Below, piece after piece: positions 4,556-10,262 of a stretch of DNA of 10,262 bases. The position numbers were made by a program, and so were the translations under genes. The stretch covers positions 1-10,262 of the forward strand of contig DKGN01000184.1 in the NCBI GenBank assembly GCA_002453275.1. Direction: 5' to 3'. The DNA is from Caryophanales bacterium UBA6769. Lineage in GTDB: Bacteria; Bacillota; Bacilli; Bacillales; UBA6769. Position 1 is the stretch's first letter. Every line of letters starts with the position of its first letter. The notes under the pieces were generated by a model. The model was not told the origin of the DNA, did not search any database, and saw only the letters and a list, made by a program, of their open reading frames with translations.

Positions 4556-7500
4556 ACGAAGGCCTCCCTTTTATAGCAGTCTTCACTTTCACTTGTCGAT
4601 TGTTATGAATGTAGTACGCTTCTCCGGTCTCCAAGTTCTTTTCGAAGGTGAGACGGTTGGAAACATGGTACACATTTTGATTTTTTAACTCTGTAAATAG
4701 GAGAGCAGATCCTGATTCGCGTAAATACTTCGTCATCGGATCATAGCCTTCAAGTCCCGATAGTTGTGAACCAATGATGAAGCTAATGTTGTATTCTCGT
4801 GACTGTTCAAATAGGGACATGACTTCATCCTCTAATGTTGTGTCTAATTTATCTCGAATCATTGCGTAGTCCGTTAAAATGATTGTGACGAGATTCATGT
4901 CTTTATATAATGCTTGAATGTCTTCTTGTGGTGCATTCTGTCTCCGTAGTTCATTAACAGCATCTCTTCTTTTTTCAAACCATTCTTTCACTCGCTCAAT
5001 TAGTTTAATAAAATAGTCTTTTCCTTCCCCGTACACACATTCTTCATTTCGGTATTCTGAAAAAGTATATTGATCATTGTCAATGACGACGACGTCAATG
5101 CCTAAATGAATGTACGAGTCGATGACAACTTCAAGTGAACCCGTAAGACCTGAATAATCATCACCTGTTATTACGAATGGTGATTCTCTTTCAACGTGGA
5201 GTGGCACTGGCATGACATCAACCGTATCAACTCCTAAGCTAATGCCTCTATTTTCGTAAATATTCTGCGTGCTCTTCCATTCCTTAAATTCTTCAAATAC
5301 GAGTGTTTCTGGTACCATCGGAATCGGTAATGGTCGTTCACCAGTCCACGTTTCCGACATAACTTTTGCTTCACGCTGAATGTTTTCAATTATCGCAAGC
5401 GTATCATCACCATGAACGGGTAAAGCTGCTTGGAACAAGGTCGGTTGCTCTAGTTTGATCAGACCGCGTCCCGGAATTTCCTCAATGTCGATTTCTGACC
5501 TTCCAATAATGGCTCGCACTTCCATCGGATCGATCATGAAAAGCGAAAGTTGTGTTTTAATATTGGAAAGAAGCGGTAAACGCAATGCATTTTGACGCCC
5601 AGCGCTAATGACAAGATGCAGCCCAATACCGCCACCTTCTCGAGCAATTTGAGTGATTAACAGTTCAAACTCTTCAACATAGTCTGCTTCACGTACGGAG
5701 TCATAGTTATCAATTAATATGATGAGGCTAGGGACACGTTCACCGCTTGCTTTTGTGTACATGTCAATGTTTGCGACACCATATTCACTAAGTTTTTTCT
5801 TTCGAGCTTTTATTTCATCGTCTAAGCGTCGAATGAGCTTTTCGATTTTCTCCTGGTCGTCGACTAAGATTGTATCTGCCACATGCGGCAAGTCTTTAAG
5901 TGGGAGTAACCCATTTGTTCCAAAATCGAGCAAATACATGTGCACACTTTCAGGTGTGTGTGAGCGAGCTAGGTCCATGACAACAGTTTGTAAAAATGTT
6001 GACTTTCCATAACCTGGGCTCGAAAAGACGACGAGATGACCATCATTCGTTAAATTAACATGCAACGGTTTCTGTGCTTGAAGCTCTGGCAAATCCGCAT
6101 AACCAATAAGTGGTTCGAGTGCTTCGTGTTCTGTTTGCCATAATTCCTGATCTTGTTGCTTGAGTTCTTGGATATAAATGCGTTCTTCCAATGGTGGTAA
6201 CCATGGTCTTGGTAGGGAAGAAATGTTCTGTTCTTCGACATAATCATGAATATAGTCAATAACTGCATCAAGCTCTGACGGGACTTTCTCAATTTCTTCT
6301 TGTTTTTCTAAACCACTTAAGTCTTCACTTAAAATGTCATACTGTCCCAAATCATTAATGGCATAAATTGTCGTATCAACGACAACTTCATTTTCTTTAT
6401 CAACAACGTAATCAGCACCACTCCAGGCACTTTGAAACAATTCATAAATTTCATTGTTGCCAACTTGTAAATAAGCGCGACCTGGCAGGGTAATTTCTGC
6501 AGCATCAGGTGTTTTTAAAATCTCATTTGAGTCACTTGCATCTTGGACTTTAAGGGCAAGTTTAAACTTTGAGTTTGACCAGATTTGATCATCCACAACA
6601 CCACTTGGTTTTTGTGTCGCTAATATGAGGTGAATGCCAAGGGAACGACCAATTCGGGCAGTCGAAACGAGCTCTTGCATAAAATCTGGTTGCTCCGATT
6701 TCAATTCCGCAAATTCATCAGAAATTAAGAACAGATGTGGCATTGGCTCTTCAGCTTTGCCTTGCTTATATAACTTTTGGTATTGATTAATATGATTAAC
6801 GTCGTATTCACCGAAGAGACGCTGCCTTTTTTGTAGTTCTGCTTTAATCGACGCGAGTGCACGCATCGATTGAGCGCCGTCTAAGTTCGTTATCGTTCCG
6901 AGTAAGTGTGGTAAATTTTTAAATAAGTTCGCCATGCCGCCACCTTTATAGTCAATGAGTAAAAACGCAACTTCATAAGGGTGGAAATTGACAGCAAGTG
7001 AAATAATATAAGATTGAATAATTTCTGACTTTCCTGAGCCTGTTGTTCCAGCAATTAACCCATGAGGACCATGCGCTTTCTCGTGTAAATTCAGATTGAC
7101 AATATCGTCCTTCCCGCGTAAACCAAGTGGGACTGCTAAGCTTTTGTACGTATCGTTTTGCGGCCAACGTTCAGCAATGGCTAATTCTTCTACTTTCTCC
7201 ACACCATACATTTCTAAAAAAGTCACACTTTCAGGTATCGAGTTTTTCAAGTTTTGTAGATGATTTAATGGGGCGAGTGAACGAGATAAGTCTTCTTTAT
7301 TAAACCCGTCCGGAAAATGATCAAGTGTAAAGTTTCGATTAACGAGTTCGCCTTTTTCGAGCAAAATCGTTCCGTGTTTCGCATCTCGAATGTCAACAAC
7401 CGTTTGAACGTGCTCTGGTAATGACTGCATGACATCCTGAACAAAAACTAGTGACACACCCAACTCTGATGGGTCTTCATTAAAAAATTCCATGACGACA

Positions 7501-9068
7501 TGATCGAGGATCATCTTTTCATCTGTAATAAGAACAACGAAATGCGGAGAAAAATAAAGCTTTTCGCTTTTATTCGCTTGTTCATCTAGTTGGAGCTTTC
7601 TATCTTTTAAAATTTGATAAAAAGAATTAAGGACCTGATCACGTGAACGTTCATGGTACACAAAACCACGTACATTAATTCCTTTTAAACTTGCGTGTGG
7701 GAGCCAACGCATCCAATCCCACTGTGCTTTTTCTTCCTCAGGAAAAATCGTAATAAATTGCAAATCATGGTAACTATGAAAAAATGCTAATTGACTAATG
7801 AACAACTGCAACTGTTCTAATACGATGTTTCGTTGCCCAATGTATCCAACAGGACCGTCAGCAAGGGTTGTTACGATTGGAACATTATCAATGTCTATAT
7901 AAGAATTACGTAATTTTCGCGCTTCTACAACGAGCTCGTCTTTATCTAAAGAAAACTCTTCATCGTTAAATTGAATTGAGAAGCTTATATCTTCTTTTCC
8001 AAATCCAACACGATATGTTAAGAAGTCATGGTGAAACATCGTCTTTTCATAGATTCTTGGATGAACCTTTTTTGCCATATGACGCAACTCTACGATTGTT
8101 GGGTAGTGGAATTCCAATGCATAGCGCTGTTCCTCGCGTTTGCGATACAATTCTTCTGTTTTATCTTTTATATATTTTCGGTATTTTTCGTCTCTTTCTT
8201 TCGTATCAATTCGGTATTGTTTCACATTTTTCACGTAAGTGATTGTAGAATAAATGACTGTCGTCACTGTCATCGCAAGCATAACGAGAATATAAATTCC
8301 ACTCGCTCGAAAAAACGATACAATAACCATCGCTGCAATCATAACGAGCGGAGGTACAATCAGGCGTCCTAGTTGTTCACTCGGTTTTGCCGGTTTACTA
8401 GACGGCTTTGCAATCGTTAATTTATCTTCAGGTACGCGATGAATAATTCTTGGAGAACGGTGATAGTCTGGATACTCCTCTGGCAATGAATCTACCGTTC
8501 CGCTAAGTAAAGGCAATGTCGTAGAGACAAGTGTATCTCCCGTAAGAAGGTGAATTTCATCGATGCCAATTTTTATGATGACTCCATCTACGAAAAGCTC
8601 ATCGCCAGCCTCTAGCGTGGCGCTATCCGTTTGCAAACTATAATTATGGAAAAGTTCCCCTGAGAAAACTTCCAGTTTGAAAGGTTCCCCGCATTCATCC
8701 CTAAATAAAACAAAATCGACTGTCGCGTCTTCAATAACGATGTCATCATATTCACTTTTTCCAAAAGTTAGGCTATGTTTCGGCGTCGTATCATAAACAG
8801 CCCAATCTTTTTGAGCAATAAGAAATAGATACATGTTGTCGTCTGCAACCTTTAGTTTCAATCGTTCATTCGGTTGGATGGTTTTATCGATTTCAGCTAA
8901 AGTGCACACAAAACCATCCCACTGAATCTCGAAAGGGCGCTCTAATGAATTAAAGGTAATCGTCTGGGATAAGTCGTTGCCGACGGTAATCTCCCTTGCT
9001 TCATTTCGCGTCAATTGGCATTTATGCAATTCATCCTTATAGCTCAACAACAGTATTTGTTGCGCCAT
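4542..9068 (-). CDS. essC: Type VII secretion motor ATPase EssC (YukBA-like)
   Basis: The protein has 1508 residues, full length for this family, in one unbroken frame. It is the membrane-bound motor that recognises substrates and powers export in type VIIb systems. Domains in order: two FHA-like domains (about 1-85 and 88-175; the second has a 'FGKSEYDDIVI' loop lacking the usual phosphothreonine-binding Arg), two membrane helices (about 235-252 and 256-276), a coiled-coil linker (283-320), then three FtsK/SpoIIIE-type ATPase domains. Domain 1 has Walker A GTTGSGKS (674-681), LIDYKGGG (704-711) and Walker B LFLISDE (779-785). Domain 2 has Walker A SSPGYGKS (1016-1023), but its Walker B IILID is followed by Asn1121 in place of Glu. 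Domain 3 has a degenerate P-loop near 1301-1312 (Leu and Thr where GK would be). The gene follows essB by 38 bases and overlaps the next gene by 14. The ATG at 9066-9068 is preceded by purine-rich AGAGGAAGAGAAGGA. Confidence 0.97.
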   Translation of the reverse strand: MAQQILLLSYKDELHKCQLTRNEAREITVGNDLSQTITFNSLERPFEIQWDGFVCTLAEIDKTIQPNERLKLKVADDNMYLFLIAQKDWAVYDTTPKHSLTFGKSEYDDIVIEDATVDFVLFRDECGEPFKLEVFSGELFHNYSLQTDSATLEAGDELFVDGVIIKIGIDEIHLLTGDTLVSTTLPLLSGTVDSLPEEYPDYHRSPRIIHRVPEDKLTIAKPSSKPAKPSEQLGRLIVPPLVMIAAMVIVSFFRASGIYILVMLAMTVTTVIYSTITYVKNVKQYRIDTKERDEKYRKYIKDKTEELYRKREEQRYALEFHYPTIVELRHMAKKVHPRIYEKTMFHHDFLTYRVGFGKEDISFSIQFNDEEFSLDKDELVVEARKLRNSYIDIDNVPIVTTLADGPVGYIGQRNIVLEQLQLFISQLAFFHSYHDLQFITIFPEEEKAQWDWMRWLPHASLKGINVRGFVYHERSRDQVLNSFYQILKDRKLQLDEQANKSEKLYFSPHFVVLITDEKMILDHVVMEFFNEDPSELGVSLVFVQDVMQSLPEHVQTVVDIRDAKHGTILLEKGELVNRNFTLDHFPDGFNKEDLSRSLAPLNHLQNLKNSIPESVTFLEMYGVEKVEELAIAERWPQNDTYKSLAVPLGLRGKDDIVNLNLHEKAHGPHGLIAGTTGSGKSEIIQSYIISLAVNFHPYEVAFLLIDYKGGGMANLFKNLPHLLGTITNLDGAQSMRALASIKAELQKRQRLFGEYDVNHINQYQKLYKQGKAEEPMPHLFLISDEFAELKSEQPDFMQELVSTARIGRSLGIHLILATQKPSGVVDDQIWSNSKFKLALKVQDASDSNEILKTPDAAEITLPGRAYLQVGNNEIYELFQSAWSGADYVVDKENEVVVDTTIYAINDLGQYDILSEDLSGLEKQEEIEKVPSELDAVIDYIHDYVEEQNISSLPRPWLPPLEERIYIQELKQQDQELWQTEHEALEPLIGYADLPELQAQKPLHVNLTNDGHLVVFSSPGYGKSTFLQTVVMDLARSHTPESVHMYLLDFGTNGLLPLKDLPHVADTILVDDQEKIEKLIRRLDDEIKARKKKLSEYGVANIDMYTKASGERVPSLIILIDNYDSVREADYVEEFELLITQIAREGGGIGLHLVISAGRQNALRLPLLSNIKTQLSLFMIDPMEVRAIIGRSEIDIEEIPGRGLIKLEQPTLFQAALPVHGDDTLAIIENIQREAKVMSETWTGERPLPIPMVPETLVFEEFKEWKSTQNIYENRGISLGVDTVDVMPVPLHVERESPFVITGDDYSGLTGSLEVVIDSYIHLGIDVVVIDNDQYTFSEYRNEECVYGEGKDYFIKLIERVKEWFEKRRDAVNELRRQNAPQEDIQALYKDMNLVTIILTDYAMIRDKLDTTLEDEVMSLFEQSREYNISFIIGSQLSGLEGYDPMTKYLRESGSALLFTELKNQNVYHVSNRLTFEKNLETGEAYYIHNNRQVKVKTAIKGRPSYAGV
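4563..4568 (-). promoter_or_regulatory. Strong ribosome binding site inside the end of essC
   Basis: The minus strand reads GGGAGG, 7 bases before the ATG of the M16-like gene. The site lies within the last codons of essC, so the two genes overlap and are probably translationally coupled. Confidence 0.7.
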
Positions 9069-9106
9069 GTCCTTCTCTTCCTCTCTTAGCAGTTCATTAC
9101 GATTTT

Positions 9107-10262
9107 TTATTTCTCTGCTTCTTCCTTATCATTTTTCCCCTTTTTTTCCTTCTGTTCTTCTTCCTTCACTTCTACTTCTTCAGATGTATCCTCCTTGGCA
9201 TTGGCTGGGGCTGGGGCTGTCTCAAGACCCGGCATGCCATCTTCGTCTGCATCAAGTCCATATTCTGCCTGGTATTCACTTAATTCTTCCTGCAATGAGC
9301 GAACATGCTCTTCTCGTTCTGATCCACTTAAATTCGGATCATTTTTTGCTTGTTCTGTTTGTTTAATCAGACTGTATATTATGAGCTGCGGATCATCGAT
9401 GTATTTTGCCAAATCCATCGATTCTTCAAAGTCACCACGTCCGTTATAAATCCAATATAATAAATAATTGCGATCGCTTTTTAAGCTAATATTATTCATA
9501 ATTGCTGTTTTTTGATCTTCAGATAATTTTTCCGTTTTAACATATGAGTAAGCAAGGACGTATTTCGCTGGGTCAGGAAGTTTCTTTGCATCAATTCCGT
9601 GCAGATCGGTAATTACTTTTCCATAGTCAGCCGCGAGAAAGTCACGATGTGCTTCAAGCAATTTCTCTTCATAAGGCGCTTTTACAAAGCTAAAATAAAC
9701 TAATGGAATCGCAAGTAAGACAGATACTATCAGTGTAGATATCGCCATTCGTTTGAAAAAACGAAAGCGTTTCTTCGGAACAAATACCATACTTTTTTCT
9801 ACTTCAGCTTGTTCTTTTCGATAGCTTTCTTCCAAAATCTCTTCAAGCTCTTGCAGGGATTCACAGTTAGCTATCTTACTTTCGAATTCAGTATCCTTTA
9901 CATGCTGAATGGAACCAGAATAGAGTTCATCAAATGAGTAGTTCTTTGAGAAAAGCGCGACTACTAGACATTTATATTGGATAAAAAAGGCATCTACATC
10001 TAATTCGAATGGAGGGAGAAGATTACGGATCCCTCGATACACTATTTTAGGTACTAGGTTATCGTCAAACACGATGTTATTCGGGTGTAAGAAAAAGGTG
10101 ATTCTCGTATCCAAAGTCTTTTTAAATCGTGAAATGTTAAGTAATAAACGCAACTTATCATTTTGATTTAACTTTTGAATGTCGTCCCACGTTTGAGCAT
10201 GGGGTGAAATTGAAAATGAAAAAAGAAAAGCGTCACTGCTTTCTTCAATTTTAACAGGCATA
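9107..10262 (-). CDS. essB: Type VII secretion membrane protein EssB (YukC-like), 5' end beyond the window
   Basis: EssB is an essential membrane component of type VIIb systems that binds the motor and the EsaA scaffold. The visible 384 residues match the YukC layout: a cytoplasmic pseudokinase-like domain (to about residue 160), a basic anchor 'KKRFRFFKR', one membrane helix (about 172-192), then an extracytoplasmic helical domain (about 195-335) with the 'LLYWIYNGRGDFEESM' segment typical of YukC. The tail (about 340-384) is acidic and Lys/Glu-rich with a short Ala-Pro run. By comparison with B. subtilis YukC, the first 50 to 60 residues are missing. The Met at 10259-10261 aligns inside the pseudokinase domain and the frame is open to the window edge, so the true start lies to the right. 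The gene ends 38 bases before essC, the same order as yukC-yukBA in B. subtilis. Confidence 0.95.
   Translation of the reverse strand, partial: MPVKIEESSDAFLFSFSISPHAQTWDDIQKLNQNDKLRLLLNISRFKKTLDTRITFFLHPNNIVFDDNLVPKIVYRGIRNLLPPFELDVDAFFIQYKCLVVALFSKNYSFDELYSGSIQHVKDTEFESKIANCESLQELEEILEESYRKEQAEVEKSMVFVPKKRFRFFKRMAISTLIVSVLLAIPLVYFSFVKAPYEEKLLEAHRDFLAADYGKVITDLHGIDAKKLPDPAKYVLAYSYVKTEKLSEDQKTAIMNNISLKSDRNYLLYWIYNGRGDFEESMDLAKYIDDPQLIIYSLIKQTEQAKNDPNLSGSEREEHVRSLQEELSEYQAEYGLDADEDGMPGLETAPAPANAKEDTSEEVEVKEEEQKEKKGKNDKEEAEK

Noticed and set aside
5719..6012. Open frame on the plus strand inside essC
   Set aside because: It is antisense to a strongly conserved ATPase domain, its composition is unlike a real protein, and no ribosome binding site is evident.
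6050..7167. Short minus-strand frames at 6050-6292 and 6973-7167
   Set aside because: They lie wholly inside essC in another frame, and the EssC frame there encodes recognisable ATPase motifs.
7976..8372. Two overlapping plus-strand open frames rich in Phe, Cys and His
   Set aside because: They are antisense shadows of the EssC linker and membrane region; the Phe/Leu-rich content mirrors Lys/Glu codons on the coding strand.
9069..9106. Possible terminator or promoter between essB and essC
   Set aside because: The 38-base gap has no inverted repeat with a T-run and no credible -35/-10 pair; it holds only the purine-rich ribosome binding region.
9204..9222. Short GGCTGG-type tandem repeat
   Set aside because: It encodes the Ala-Pro run in the EssB tail and is only three units long; it is low-complexity coding sequence, not a separate element.
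8996..9449. Plus-strand open frames with hydrophobic, membrane-like translations
   Set aside because: They arise from the complement of the Glu/Lys-rich EssB tail and cover the essB-essC junction; nothing supports them as genes.

Overview
The window holds nine genes, all on the minus strand, packed end to end with gaps of at most about 40 bases or small overlaps. It reads as part of one long operon for a Firmicutes-type (type VIIb) ESX/Ess secretion system. Low GC by eye, strong AAGGAGG-like ribosome binding sites, frequent GTG/TTG codons near starts and YukC/YukBA-like proteins all point to a Bacillaceae member, possibly an alkaliphilic or environmental Bacillus relative. The genus cannot be fixed from this sequence. 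Transcription runs from high to low coordinates.

From the 5' end of the operon (right edge): the essB/yukC product, a pseudokinase-like, single-pass membrane component, is cut by the window edge. Then comes essC/yukBA, the large FtsK/SpoIIIE-type motor with two degenerate FHA domains, two membrane helices and three ATPase-like domains. These two are the core apparatus genes seen here. The other core genes (the WXG100 protein, YukD/EsaB, EsaA/YueB, EssA) are not in the window. The first two probably lie to the right of it.

The slot immediately after essC, which carries strain-specific cargo genes in other type VIIb loci, is filled by an unusual set. First is a 376-residue protein that looks like an M16-peptidase fold without the zinc motif. 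Next is a cassette made of a small helical export partner with a WxxxD tail motif, an LXG-type effector with a novel-looking Gly/Ala-rich repetitive C-terminal half, and a coiled-coil partner with a WxG motif. Three accessory proteins follow: a predicted beta-sandwich protein, a two-helix membrane protein and a lipoprotein that runs off the left edge.

The likely picture is that EssB and EssC export the LXG protein as a complex with its two helical partners. The M16-like protein, the beta protein, the membrane protein and the lipoprotein would act as accessory, immunity or envelope factors. The roles of these last four are inferred from position and sequence character only. No RNA genes, mobile elements, CRISPR arrays or terminators were found, and no stretch over 300 bases lacks a gene.
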